64,000 nt of DNA from Bacillus_P idriensis_A (GCF_050483325.1 NZ_JBCMYF010000027.1:27574-91573), one strand, 5' to 3'. Numbered from the stretch's first letter, positions 17,588 through 26,364 are shown. Numbers and translations: made by a program. Notes: generated by a model not told the origin, from the sequence alone.

Positions 17588-18286
17588 TCAGCCGAACATT
17601 CTGCTGATTTGATATTTCGAATACGTACCTTTCCGTCTGTCGCCAAGCTGAAGCAAATATTTAATCACATCCGGTATATACTCGTCGTATTTTACTTCAA
17701 GAATGACGATATCAGGGTTCGTATCTACCATGGCTAAATCCGGGTTTAACACATCGTTATTCCGAAAGCTTGTTTTTATGGAGCTGTCAAAGGTTACGCG
17801 GACATTTCCATTTTCATAAATAAACACTTCTCTTTCATAGTCGACGACCGTTAGTGGTTTTAACTGAAACAAGTTCATTTGGATAAATAAATCTTGGAGA
17901 AGCAATCTTGAATCATGCTCCATCCATGAAATGTCTCCCTTTCGCATTCTTTCGTACTCACATGCTGTGATGCTGCATTTTTGTTTGTACGTAAGATTAT
18001 TCCGCTTGCTCTTTTTTTCCAGGTTGAGGAAGTCCATGTTGTAGTCATACAATCTTACCCGGAACTTATCACGTTCATAAAAACCCTCTTTTTTCTGGGT
18101 TAGAACTTTGTTGTCAAAGTTATCGAAATAAACACTTCGAATGAAATACTTGCCATCTTTTTTGGCATGAGGATCGGCTTTCATGACATGCTTTAATTTA
18201 TTTCTTAGAAGATAGCAGTCCATCTTCGTCATTTCATGTTTTAATTCCGTTCTGCCCTTAACGCAGTTTTTGCTCATAGCTTCCAT
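17588..18286 (-). CDS. VTC-domain protein (polyphosphate polymerase type)
   Basis: 232 residues of a single VTC domain, the tunnel-shaped CYTH-related fold that makes polyphosphate from nucleotide triphosphate in yeast vacuoles. The charged strands that line the tunnel are clear: RTELKHEM, KYFIRSVYFDNFDN, ERDKFRVRLYDYN, LNLEKKSKRN, KQKCSIT and, late, VILEVKYDEYIPDV. No membrane segment, so it acts in the cytosol or on the DUF4956 protein. The start at 18286 lies 10 bp after AAGGAG; longer in-frame codons up to 18388 run through the operator at 18322-18355 and are rejected. Expressed with DUF4956 from the promoter that holds this operator. Confidence 0.87.
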   Translation of the reverse strand: MEAMSKNCVKGRTELKHEMTKMDCYLLRNKLKHVMKADPHAKKDGKYFIRSVYFDNFDNKVLTQKKEGFYERDKFRVRLYDYNMDFLNLEKKSKRNNLTYKQKCSITACEYERMRKGDISWMEHDSRLLLQDLFIQMNLFQLKPLTVVDYEREVFIYENGNVRVTFDSSIKTSFRNNDVLNPDLAMVDTNPDIVILEVKYDEYIPDVIKYLLQLGDRRKGTYSKYQISRMFG

Positions 18287-18321
18287 GTTCAACATTCTCC
18301 TTTTTACTGCCGCTCTATGAA

Positions 18322-18357
18322 TCACATTATTAAGGACGAACCTTAAACAAACCTTAA
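18322..18357 (-). promoter_or_regulatory. response-regulator operator/promoter of the VTC-DUF4956 operon
   Basis: Read on the minus strand, the 34 bases are the same as those at 20480-20513 on the plus strand except one (33 of 34). They contain two 11-bp direct repeats, TTTAAGGTTTG and TTTAAGGTTCG, of the kind bound by OmpR-type regulators, followed by TCCTTAATAAT that can act as the -10 region. It ends 36 bp before the VTC start codon. Confidence 0.75.
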
Positions 18358-18402
18358 AAGAGTTTAGGAGATTAAAAAAGGAGATCACGTGTATGTGATC
18401 TC

Positions 18403-19713
18403 CTACTTTGGAAGCTTTACTAGAAAGGTGGTGCCTTTATTCTGGTTTTTACTCACTTTTATCGTCCCGCTGTGCTTCGCTACAATCCACTGGGCAATTG
18501 ATAATCCTAGTCCCATGCCGCCTGTTTCTCTTGATCTGGCTTTGTCTTCGCGATAAAAGCGGTCAAAAATGTATTGGATATTTTCTTCTTTGATCCCAAT
18601 TCCCTTATCGCTGACTTCAACCACTACTTTCTGATCTTCTTCATATGTTTTTACTCCAATACTATCGTTTGCAGAAGTGTATTTTAAGGCATTGTCCAGT
18701 AAAATTACTAACAGCTGATGAAGACGGGTTTCGTCTGCTTCTATCGTAAAAGAACAGTTTAAATTCAGCCAAAAATGCTTTTCCTGTGACTCGGCAATTT
18801 CCTTATAGGGAGCACATACATCTTGGATAAATGGATCAATGTGTATGGGCTGCTTAATAAGCTGTGTTTCCTCTGAATCCGCTCTCGCCAAGGTTAATAA
18901 ATCGGAAGTCAGCTTGGACAATCGCCGAGTTTCAGATAAGCTCAGGGCTATATTTTCAAACTTGTCCGCGATTCTTTTTTGCGGCGCTGTAAGCAGCAGC
19001 TCCAGCTTATTTTGAATAATGGTTAACGGAGTCCTGAGTTCATGCGAAGCATTTTCAACAAACTCTGCCTGCTTATTCCAGGAATGAATAATGGGCTTCA
19101 TCATTTTTCTTGATAAAATAAAACTTGCGGAAATAGAGAGAACGATGAAGATGGCAGAACAAATGATAATCAGTTTTTCGAAGTTAGATATGATTGTTTG
19201 TTCTGCATCAACATTGATCATGAGCTGAGTATAGGCAATTTCATCCTGGTCATTGTTGTCTGTAAAAAGCAGATATCTAAAATGGTAAAGATCATGGATC
19301 GCCGTCATCGTGATCTCATCCAGCTGACTTTTATCAAGTTCATAATCTTGGAGATAATTTTCAAAGAACAATGTTCCGATTTCATTTTCATTAAGTATGT
19401 TCCCTGCGTGATCCCAATGTACGACGATGATTCTGGGATTTGGCGCCTTTCTTTGCCTTTCTTTGGCAGGCGAAGTTTCGTCTATACCTCCTTTTGGCCG
19501 AGGAGGCATTAAGCCGTCTGGAGTGTTATCTATCATCATTTCTTTAAATGATAACAGTTCCTCGTCTGTTTTTGAAAATAACGTCCGTTGAACCTGGCTG
19601 AAAATGATGATACTAAAAATGGCAAAAATTACAGTGAAAGCAATCAAGTTAAATAACATAAATTTCAGCTGCTGTTTCCTGAAGATCGTCTTATTAAACA
19701 TGGCCCTCACCAT
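18403..19713 (-). CDS. two-component sensor histidine kinase
   Basis: 436 residues. Membrane segment at about 18-40, an extracytoplasmic domain of about 140 residues with a proline-rich stretch (MPPRPKGG), a second membrane segment at about 183-203, then HisKA with the H-box NASHELRTPLTII (phospho-acceptor His near 230) and HATPase with DNALKYT, SDKGIGI, FDRFYRED and GMGLGLSIAQWI. It has no clear HAMP or PAS domain. Overlaps the response regulator by 20 bp, so the two are co-translated. Signal unknown; its genomic partners are a polyphosphate polymerase unit and an envelope beta-helix lipoprotein. Confidence 0.92.
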   Translation of the reverse strand: MVRAMFNKTIFRKQQLKFMLFNLIAFTVIFAIFSIIIFSQVQRTLFSKTDEELLSFKEMMIDNTPDGLMPPRPKGGIDETSPAKERQRKAPNPRIIVVHWDHAGNILNENEIGTLFFENYLQDYELDKSQLDEITMTAIHDLYHFRYLLFTDNNDQDEIAYTQLMINVDAEQTIISNFEKLIIICSAIFIVLSISASFILSRKMMKPIIHSWNKQAEFVENASHELRTPLTIIQNKLELLLTAPQKRIADKFENIALSLSETRRLSKLTSDLLTLARADSEETQLIKQPIHIDPFIQDVCAPYKEIAESQEKHFWLNLNCSFTIEADETRLHQLLVILLDNALKYTSANDSIGVKTYEEDQKVVVEVSDKGIGIKEENIQYIFDRFYREDKARSRETGGMGLGLSIAQWIVAKHSGTIKVSKNQNKGTTFLVKLPK

Positions 19714-20380
19714 TGTCGGTCAGCATGTAGCCTAATCCGCGGAAGGTTTTTATATATTGGTCGTAGCCATACTTTTTAAGGTTTTTCCGTAGATTGCTGG
19801 CGTATACTTCCACAACAGTAGTAGAGGTATCTGACTCAAATCCCCATATCCGGTCAAAAATTTGTTCCTTTGTTAAGATCGTATTTTTATTACTTAGCAA
19901 ATACTCAAGCAAATCGAATTGTTTCCCATTTAGTTTTACGGCTTCGCCATTAATGTCTGCGGATTTGTTTTTAATATTTAATCGCAATTCCTTAAAAGTA
20001 AGGATATTCTCCTTCAGCAATCCTCCAGATCTCCTCACCATAGCCTCAAGCCTCAATAATAGCTCTTCCCGGTGGAATGGTTTCACTAAATAGTCGTCGG
20101 CGCCTACTTTAAAGCCCTGAATCTTGTCATCAATTCCATCTTTGGCTGTCAGCATGATAACAGGTGTTGTGATGTTTTGCTTTCTTAAATTTTGCAATAC
20201 TTCATAGCCGTTCAGATGCGGCAGCATGATATCCAAAATAATGGCATCAAAAATATTTTGTTCAGCAAGATACAGCCCTTCCTCGCCATCGAAAGCCTGC
20301 TCTGTTTCGAACATATCCTTTATGGTTTCACATATTGATTCAGAGAGATATTTGTCATCTTCAATGATTAATACTTTCAT
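19694..20380 (-). CDS. OmpR/PhoB-family response regulator
   Basis: 228 residues. Receiver domain with IEDD at 7-9, phospho-acceptor Asp 50 in AIILDIMLP, Thr in MLTAKDG and Lys 100 in DDYLVKPF; the C-terminal winged helix has NGKQFDLLEYLL, FDRIWG and VEVYASNLRKNLKK..IKTFRGLGY. First gene of the kinase operon, reading away from the lipoprotein gene. The paired 11-bp direct repeats upstream of the lipoprotein gene and the VTC operon are the expected binding sites of this family. Confidence 0.94.
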   Translation of the reverse strand: MKVLIIEDDKYLSESICETIKDMFETEQAFDGEEGLYLAEQNIFDAIILDIMLPHLNGYEVLQNLRKQNITTPVIMLTAKDGIDDKIQGFKVGADDYLVKPFHREELLLRLEAMVRRSGGLLKENILTFKELRLNIKNKSADINGEAVKLNGKQFDLLEYLLSNKNTILTKEQIFDRIWGFESDTSTTVVEVYASNLRKNLKKYGYDQYIKTFRGLGYMLTDNGEGHV

Positions 20381-20428
20381 ATCCCGCTCTCCTTTTTAAT
20401 CTATCGCTTATTTAATCAGATACGTTAG

Positions 20429-20456
20429 ATTATAGGATCAATTGAAATAAAAGCAA
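20429..20456 (-). promoter_or_regulatory. promoter of the two-component genes
   Basis: On the minus strand TTGCTT, a 16-bp spacer and TATAAT, about 50 bp before the response-regulator start. It lacks the direct repeats seen at the two target promoters, so the regulator pair is probably made constitutively. Confidence 0.55.
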
Positions 20457-20476
20457 ATTTTATTCAGCATATCTTT

Positions 20477-20513
20477 TTTAAGGTTTGTTTAAGCTTCGTC
20501 CTTAATAATGTGA
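20477..20513 (+). promoter_or_regulatory. response-regulator operator/promoter of the beta-helix lipoprotein gene
   Basis: TTTAAGGTTTG followed directly by TTTAAGCTTCG (11-bp direct repeats, 9 of 11 the same) and then TCCTTAATAAT, whose TAATAAT (20503-20509) is a plausible -10. The 34 bases 20480-20513 match the site before the VTC operon at 33 positions. The start codon is 43 bp downstream. Confidence 0.75.
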
Positions 20514-20555
20514 CTCATAGCAAACAGTTGAGAGTTTATTGAAGAAAAGGAGCTA

Positions 20556-22661
20556 ATGATGAAAAAACAACATTCTACATTCATAAAAGTTACGGCATCC
20601 CTTATGTGCACGGCGTTTTTATTTGCCTGCAGCAGCAATTCAGAAAGCGTGGACACCACAGGTAATTCTATAGCCAAAGCCGAGAGCTTGAGTACGATCG
20701 GCAATCAGGAAATAGCCAGTGTCATAAGTGAGAAGGCAACGTATTCTGATGAAGACTTTTACAGCAAGTGGGAAAATGCAACGTCTATTCAACTGAATGG
20801 AAGTGATGCAAGCTTTGAAGGCGATGGCGGAGTGGTCATCAGCGATAACATCATCACGATTAGGACCTCTGGTGTTTATACGATCAGCGGAAAGCTGGAC
20901 GATGGGCAAATCATTGTCGATGCAGAGGATAAAGGGAGCGTTAGACTCGTTTTAAATGGTGCAGAGATTAATTCTGCTGCTAATTCTCCAATCTATGTGA
21001 AACAGGCAGAAAAAACAATTGTTTCACTAGAGGAAGGGACAGAAAACTATTTGTCAGATGGTACAAAATATGTGTATGAGGATTCAGAAGAAGATGAACC
21101 GAACGCCGCCCTGTTCAGCAAGGACGATCTGACCATTAATGGCAGCGGGAAACTAGTCGTGCGAGGTAATTACAACAACGGGATTACCAGTAAAGATCAA
21201 TTAAAAATTACAGGCGGAACAATCGAAATTGATTCTGTTGATGATGGATTAATGGGACGAGACCTTCTGGCTATTAAAGAAGGGAATGTCACTATTAAAG
21301 CGGGTGGAGACGGCATGAAGTCCACGAATGACAAAGATGCTTCAAAAGCCGAAATTGTCATTGAAGGAGGAACCTTTGACATCGAGACAGCAAGCGACGG
21401 GATCCAGGCAGAGACTTCACTGCTGATCGCAGATGGAGATTTTACCATTTCAACTGGCGGCGGCAGTCCGGAAAGGATAGCCAGCCGTGAAAATAACAGA
21501 CAAGCACCGGGAGAAATGAATACAAGCACAGATAGTGCCAGTTCGGATACAGAAACTGAAAGTGCAAAAGGGCTGAAGGCAGCTGTAGAAGTGGCAATCG
21601 GGGGAGGCAGCTTTAACCTGGATTCATTCGATGATGCTGTTCACAGCAATAACTCAATCACCATTACAGGTGGAGATTTAAAAGCAGCTTCAGGTGATGA
21701 CGGCATTCATGCAGATGGATCCATTCTCACCAAAGGCGGAAGCATTCACATAACTAAAAGCTATGAAGGATTAGAAAGCGAAGCCATCACGATCGCAGAT
21801 GGGAAAATCCATATTAATGCAAGTGATGATGGCATAAACATTGGAGGAGGCAACGACGGTTCAGGCATGGATATGCAGCAAACAGAAATTGAAGGCAATC
21901 TTCTTTCCATCAATGGCGGCTATATCTATGTCAATTCAGGCGGTGATGGACTCGATTCAAATGGATCCATTTCCATGACAGACGGTACTGTGATTGTCAG
22001 CGGGCCAACGAATGATGGCAATGGTTCTCTGGATTATGACCAAAGCTTTAACATGAGCGGCGGATTCCTGATCGCTGCCGGAAGCTCAGGGATGGCGATG
22101 GCAACTTCAGAAGAATCATCACAAAACGCCATCCTGATGAGTTATCCTGAGACCCAAGCAGCAGGGACGCTCCTTCATCTTGAAGACAGCAAAGGAAACA
22201 CAATCGTAACGGCTGCACCGGAAAAAGACTATCAATCGCTCCTTATCAGTTCGCCAAACCTGACAAAGGATGCTTCTTATACCCTTTACTCAGAAGGAAC
22301 ATCGACAGGCAAAAAAAGTAATGGCCTTTATGCAGAAGGAGACTATCAAGACGGAATAAAAGTAGTAGAGTTCAAGATTTCAGATTCTGTTACATGGCTC
22401 GACGAATCAGGAGTGACAACCGCAAAAAGCTCCGGTCCAGGAGGAATGGGAGGACCTGGCGGGGGACAGATGCCGCAAGGAAAAGGAAACCCGGGGGAAA
22501 TGTTTTCCGATCTGGATGAGGAGACGAGAGCTAAAGTTCAAAGCATCATGGAACAGCAAAGAGCTGGTGAGATTACCCGGGAAGAAGCCCAAGAACAACT
22601 CGGAAAGCTTGGAGTGGAAATTCCTCAAAGAGGAGAGCCCAAAGAACAAAGTGGACAGTAA
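20556..22661 (+). CDS. Cthe_2159-type carbohydrate-binding-domain lipoprotein
   Basis: 701 residues. A lipoprotein signal (hydrophobic 8-24, then Cys 25 in LFACSS) is followed by a long right-handed beta-helix of the Cthe_2159 'carbohydrate-binding domain-containing' family: repeating strands such as DDLTINGSGKLVV, ITGGTIEIDSVDDGL, VIEGGTFDIETASDGIQ, ITGGDLKAASGDDGIHADGS and ISMTDGTVIVSG, with many acidic DDG turns that bind calcium in relatives. A Gly/Pro-rich linker near 625-650 leads to a charged helical tail (LDEETRAKVQSIMEQQRAGE). Start ATG 20556 (or 20559) follows AAGGAG. Divergent from the two-component genes and preceded by the shared operator. A surface-anchored polysaccharide or polyanion binder is inferred. 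Confidence 0.86.
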   Translation: MMKKQHSTFIKVTASLMCTAFLFACSSNSESVDTTGNSIAKAESLSTIGNQEIASVISEKATYSDEDFYSKWENATSIQLNGSDASFEGDGGVVISDNIITIRTSGVYTISGKLDDGQIIVDAEDKGSVRLVLNGAEINSAANSPIYVKQAEKTIVSLEEGTENYLSDGTKYVYEDSEEDEPNAALFSKDDLTINGSGKLVVRGNYNNGITSKDQLKITGGTIEIDSVDDGLMGRDLLAIKEGNVTIKAGGDGMKSTNDKDASKAEIVIEGGTFDIETASDGIQAETSLLIADGDFTISTGGGSPERIASRENNRQAPGEMNTSTDSASSDTETESAKGLKAAVEVAIGGGSFNLDSFDDAVHSNNSITITGGDLKAASGDDGIHADGSILTKGGSIHITKSYEGLESEAITIADGKIHINASDDGINIGGGNDGSGMDMQQTEIEGNLLSINGGYIYVNSGGDGLDSNGSISMTDGTVIVSGPTNDGNGSLDYDQSFNMSGGFLIAAGSSGMAMATSEESSQNAILMSYPETQAAGTLLHLEDSKGNTIVTAAPEKDYQSLLISSPNLTKDASYTLYSEGTSTGKKSNGLYAEGDYQDGIKVVEFKISDSVTWLDESGVTTAKSSGPGGMGGPGGGQMPQGKGNPGEMFSDLDEETRAKVQSIMEQQRAGEITREEAQEQLGKLGVEIPQRGEPKEQSGQ

Positions 22662-22676
22662 ATGGAGGATGAACCA

Positions 22677-22710
22677 AAAAGCCCTTTCAATTGGAAGGGC
22701 TTTTTTTTCG
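22677..22710 (+). terminator. terminator of the lipoprotein gene
   Basis: AAAAGCCCTT (22677-22686) pairs with AAGGGCTTTT (22695-22704), followed by more T residues. Confidence 0.85.
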
Positions 22711-22861
22711 TACCATGAGGATAATTTTATTTTATACGGCAGATAATGTACCATTTTTCAACTGTAATTCCATTTTAAGTGATAATATATATTAAATTCA
22801 TGATAATGATAAGATGATCTGACTATTAGTAAGGAACAAAATTCCTTGTAGACAGATGACT

Positions 22862-22878
22862 TGTGAAACAATTGTAAG
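22862..22878. promoter_or_regulatory. possible PhoP-type half-sites before psiE
   Basis: On the minus strand CTTACA, 5 bp, TTCACA: two copies close to the TTHACA box of PhoP with the usual 11-bp period. Given only because the next gene is a phosphate-starvation-type protein. Nothing else is recognised in the rest of the 341-bp gap 22662-23003 apart from the terminator. Confidence 0.25.
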
Positions 22879-23003
22879 ATTAGTAAAGAGTGTCACTGAA
22901 CTTTGATGGCAAGGTATGAATAAAGATGCTTTTAAGCCAAGACTCCGATTCATGAATAATCATGCAGGCTTGTGTCTGCGAAGATAAAGGGGGCTATCAA
23001 TGA

Positions 23004-23468
23004 ATGAGGGAGACATGGAGGATTACCTCGCAAAAAGCGATGTTTGAGTTTAGTAAACTTCCGGCTATTCGTATCGCTGTTCCATCAATATTACAATTTA
23101 TCTTAAATGCATCATTAATCATACTTGCGACGGTTTTATGTATTTTAATGGCTAAAGAAATCCTTCATTTTTTAGAATTCATTGTCACATCTGATAAACT
23201 TGATTTTCAACATTTCCTCGAACAAATCCTTGTCTTTTTTCTCTATTTTGAATTTATCTCAATGATCGTAAAATATTTCCGCGAAGACTACCATTTTCCG
23301 ATGCGATACTTTCTCTATATTGGCATTACAGCAATGATCCGCTTAATTATTGTTGATCATCACGACCCATTCAAGACATTATTGCATGCTTTGGTTATCC
23401 TCATATTAATTTTAAGCTACTATATTATTAACAATACACCTGCCAGGAAATCCTTCAATACTAAATAA
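23004..23468 (+). CDS. psiE: PsiE-family membrane protein
   Basis: 154 residues with four hydrophobic segments (about 30-50, 66-86, 98-118, 124-146). KEILHFLEFI, FLYFEFISMIVKYFRE, HFPMRYFLYIGITAMIRLIIVDH and the LLHALVIL helix are the family core. PsiE is induced by phosphate starvation in E. coli, but its role is unknown. ATG 23004 lies 10 bp behind AAAGGGGG; an ATG at 23000 in another frame ends after 15 codons. ATG 23040 is an alternative start closer to the usual N-terminus. Confidence 0.83.
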   Translation: MRETWRITSQKAMFEFSKLPAIRIAVPSILQFILNASLIILATVLCILMAKEILHFLEFIVTSDKLDFQHFLEQILVFFLYFEFISMIVKYFREDYHFPMRYFLYIGITAMIRLIIVDHHDPFKTLLHALVILILILSYYIINNTPARKSFNTK

Positions 23469-23552
23469 TAGGCTATCATTCGATGATGCCTGGCTTGCTG
23501 TATATGCGAATACCGCGTATTACAGCCTTAAAAGTATTTTAGTATTAAAAAA

Positions 23553-23586
23553 CCCAATTTCTCAGTGTAAAAAATGAGAAATTGGG
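23553..23586. terminator. bidirectional terminator between psiE and the MFS gene
   Basis: A perfect 12-bp stem, CCCAATTTCTCA (23553-23564) with TGAGAAATTGGG (23575-23586), preceded by a run of A residues. Confidence 0.85.
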
Positions 23587-23649
23587 ATTTAATTAACAAG
23601 CTCACCTTTAAAGGAACAATTAAAATCTAAAAATAAGTAACTTTATCTA

Positions 23650-24882
23650 TTAAACCTCTGCTGATGAGCTTATTTCTCTGCTCTTTAATATATCCCTGGT
23701 CAGGAAGGTATTTAATTTTTCTGAACTGAGCAGCATTCCTGCAACAAAAACAACAAGGCAAAATGGGAAGATGCCTATTGTTGAATGAGATGCAAGGAAT
23801 CCAAGAAGAGGCGGCATGAATGTACTGCCTGTATAGGCAACAGCCATTTGATAGCCCATAATTGTCTGGGAGTGCTTCTTCCCAAAACGTGTGGGTGTTT
23901 CATGCAGCATACAAGGAAAAATCGGTGCTAATCCTAAACCAATCATAATAAAACCAGCAAGGGAGAAAGTTGACGGCAATGGCAGGAGTAAAAGGATGGA
24001 ACCTGCTAGTGCTATCATTTGCCCCATCCGAATGAGAGTACGATTACTCACCTTAAAGGTAATAAAGCCTGTAATAAATCTTCCAATTGTGATTCCTGCA
24101 TAATAAAAGGAAACCCATTGTGCAGCAGCTGCTGCGGGTAACTCCTTGACATTTACCAAGTAGCTGCTTCCCCACAGACCCACTATTGATTCAACCCCGC
24201 AATAAAACAAGAATGATATCAGTGCCAGTTTAACTCCTTTCATTTGTAAAGGTTTTACTTCTTTAGAATCCTCATGATAAGATTCACTTTTTAAATCTGC
24301 CGGCTTTTCATTTAAGCTGATATTGCTGTTTTTGTTTACTTTGTTCCATAAGGGCAACGTAATAAAAAGGATGACAACTAACGCGAATTGAATTCCGGAA
24401 ATTACAAAATATCCATCTCTCCAAGAATGTTGTCCTGAAATAAATTGAGCCATAATAATAGGACCAAAAGTTGCTCCGACACCCCAAAAACAATGTAACC
24501 AGCTCATATGGTGTGCCTTATAGCGTCTGGCGACATAATCATTTAATCCTGAATCAACAGCCCCTGCACCTAGTCCAAGTGGTACGGCACATACAAATAA
24601 CCAAACAAGTGATGGAGCAAAATGAAAACCAAGTAAAGCAACAGCCGTCAAAAAGCTGCTGACAACGGTGACATTTCCCGTTCCAAAGCGTTTAAGCACC
24701 GGTCCGCTAGCTAAACTGGAAATAATTGTCCCCCCTGCAATCGTCATAAAAAGTAATCCAGCAGTCTCAAGTGGGGCTCCATAGTCCGATTGCATGACAG
24801 GCCATGCTACCCCTAATAATGAATCAGGTAAGCCTAAGCTGATAAAAGCCAAATAAATGATGACTAAAAGGAATATTGTCAT
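23650..24882 (-). CDS. MFS transporter controlled by the ROK repressor
   Basis: 410 residues with about 12 membrane segments in two groups of six around a charged loop near residues 190-220 (NKVNKNSNISLNEKPADLKSE). The first half has LGLPDSLLGVAWPVMQ and GLGAGAVDSGLNDYVA, motifs of the FucP/GlcP/YfkF-like sugar branch of the major facilitator superfamily. Probable sugar uptake by proton symport; the substrate is not visible. Two palindromes that match the one before the neighbouring ROK repressor lie in its leader at 24945-25006, so it is the likely target of that repressor. Confidence 0.82.
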   Translation of the reverse strand: MTIFLLVIIYLAFISLGLPDSLLGVAWPVMQSDYGAPLETAGLLFMTIAGGTIISSLASGPVLKRFGTGNVTVVSSFLTAVALLGFHFAPSLVWLFVCAVPLGLGAGAVDSGLNDYVARRYKAHHMSWLHCFWGVGATFGPIIMAQFISGQHSWRDGYFVISGIQFALVVILFITLPLWNKVNKNSNISLNEKPADLKSESYHEDSKEVKPLQMKGVKLALISFLFYCGVESIVGLWGSSYLVNVKELPAAAAAQWVSFYYAGITIGRFITGFITFKVSNRTLIRMGQMIALAGSILLLLPLPSTFSLAGFIMIGLGLAPIFPCMLHETPTRFGKKHSQTIMGYQMAVAYTGSTFMPPLLGFLASHSTIGIFPFCLVVFVAGMLLSSEKLNTFLTRDILKSREISSSAEV

Positions 24883-24944
24883 ATATAAAACTCTCCTTTA
24901 ATTATTTTGTGGTCACTTGTACTTTTCTAACTCTTATGCAAACA

Positions 24945-25006
24945 AACTTATTTAAGATATTTAATAAGTGAAGAAATAAAAACTTATTAAACTTCTTTAA
25001 TAAGTA
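24945..25006. promoter_or_regulatory. two ROK-repressor operators upstream of the MFS gene
   Basis: Palindromes at 24945-24970 (AACTTATTTAA-GATA-TTTAATAAGT) and 24981-25006 (AACTTATTAAA-CTTC-TTTAATAAGT), 36 bp apart. Both share arms with the palindrome at 26191-26216 before the repressor gene. Confidence 0.8.
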
Positions 25007-25133
25007 ACATGATAAAATAATAAATGCTGCAGCAGCATTTACTATTTTATCCCTTGAGTTTTATAGTCATATATATAGTTTATATGGAAAAGATGATTAC
25101 AGCCCGGATCAAATATAGTTAAAAAGAAACAAA

Positions 25134-26168
25134 TTAACTGTTTATTCCATCAATCATAAGATCAAGGCACAGAGTTTGTAAGCCAAATAAATAGTCTTGT
25201 TTCCAATCACTCATTGTAAGCTCTGGAAGATGTTCTGACGGGATATATTTTGAGCTGCATATGGTGATTTTATCTAAGATTGCTTTTTCAACTTCTTCAT
25301 TACAAAAAATGATAGTATGAGGGTTAATGATAGCTGCAAACGAGGCTGTTAACCTGCTGATTGCATCAATTTCATAGTCCTCACAGATCATTCCTTTTTT
25401 AGCTCCACTTCCATTATCCAAAGCTTGCCTGAAATTCCGGTCATCATACTGAGGTACGAATGAAACCTCTCCTGAGAAAAAAGTGCTTCCTCGCACCACA
25501 TCTCCATTTATCATAATTCCTGCACCTGGGCCATTTTGGCCGGAATACAAATAGATAAGGGATTGATTGTCCTTAATTCCCCTATTATTGTGATATCCGA
25601 GTACAGCAGCATTCATATCATTCTCCACTACGGCAGGTATAGAAAAATGCTCCTCAAAGTATCCTTTTAAATCGAAATTTTGAAACTGCTCGTAGCCTGG
25701 TATATAAAAAATCCGGCCACTATCAACCGAACCAGGAACGCCAATTGCCGCAGAACTGATTTTCGGGTATTTGGCCATCAAGGTTTCAATGCACTTAGTT
25801 AATAAATTTAAACCATCTTCTATTAATACACTCGGAACGTTTCCTTGTTCCTTTACTTCTCCCGCACAATTAAAAATGGTGTAATTCGTTTCTGTTCTCT
25901 CTAAAAATAATGACAGACCTAACATATGCTCAGGATTGTATGTATATCTTTTTGCTCTTCTTCCGCCGCTAGAACCATCTAAACCGATTAAAACAATTTC
26001 CCCATCATTCTCCATCTGTGCTAGAAATTTACTGATTGTCGGAAAACTAATTCCTAATGTATGGCTGAGTTCAGCTTTTGTTGCACTTCCAAGTTCTAAA
26101 AGGGTTGTACGAATACCACGAAGAATCACCTTCTTCATAGATTTTGGAGTAGCTAATAACTCATTCAC
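25134..26168 (-). CDS. ROK-family transcriptional repressor (XylR/NagC type)
   Basis: About 344 residues. The N-terminal winged helix (TLLELGSATKAELSHTLGISFPTISKFLAQME) is followed by a ROK sugar-kinase-like domain with AAIGVPGSVDSGRIFY, VVENDMNAAVLG and GPGAGIMINGDVVRGSTFFSGEV. The zinc-binding cysteine cluster of classical ROK proteins is not obvious: the segment after GEVSFV has only one cysteine (GMICEDYEID), so this may be a degenerate sensor. GTG codons at 26177 and 26168 are possible starts; 26168 is preferred because AGGCGGTGA lies 5 bp upstream of it. Same strand as the MFS gene but separated from it by 251 bp with operators. Confidence 0.85.
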   Translation of the reverse strand: MNELLATPKSMKKVILRGIRTTLLELGSATKAELSHTLGISFPTISKFLAQMENDGEIVLIGLDGSSGGRRAKRYTYNPEHMLGLSLFLERTETNYTIFNCAGEVKEQGNVPSVLIEDGLNLLTKCIETLMAKYPKISSAAIGVPGSVDSGRIFYIPGYEQFQNFDLKGYFEEHFSIPAVVENDMNAAVLGYHNNRGIKDNQSLIYLYSGQNGPGAGIMINGDVVRGSTFFSGEVSFVPQYDDRNFRQALDNGSGAKKGMICEDYEIDAISRLTASFAAIINPHTIIFCNEEVEKAILDKITICSSKYIPSEHLPELTMSDWKQDYLFGLQTLCLDLMIDGINS

Positions 26169-26190
26169 TAGATTCACCGCCTATAAAATT

Positions 26191-26216
26191 AACTTATTAA
26201 ATATCTTTAATAAGTT
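26191..26216. promoter_or_regulatory. ROK-repressor operator before its own gene
   Basis: Perfect palindrome AACTTATTAAA-TATC-TTTAATAAGTT, 22 bp before the repressor start, consistent with autorepression. Confidence 0.8.
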
Positions 26217-26364
26217 ACGGTGTTAATATACCATATCCAATTTTTGAAAACAATTGAAATTGAGTATAAAAGATTTCGTTTACAAGCTGACAGGTTTTTT
26301 TTAGCAAAAATCATCTCCTTCCAACAAACTGATCCGCTCAAGCTTTTTTATTTAATATAAAAAA

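Noticed and set aside
22711..23003. Metal or other riboswitch before psiE
   Set aside because: No conserved core of a known riboswitch class could be found; only a weak PhoP-like motif.
23000..23047. Alternative frame starting at ATG 23000 of psiE
   Set aside because: It ends after 15 codons; the psiE frame from 23004 carries the whole protein.
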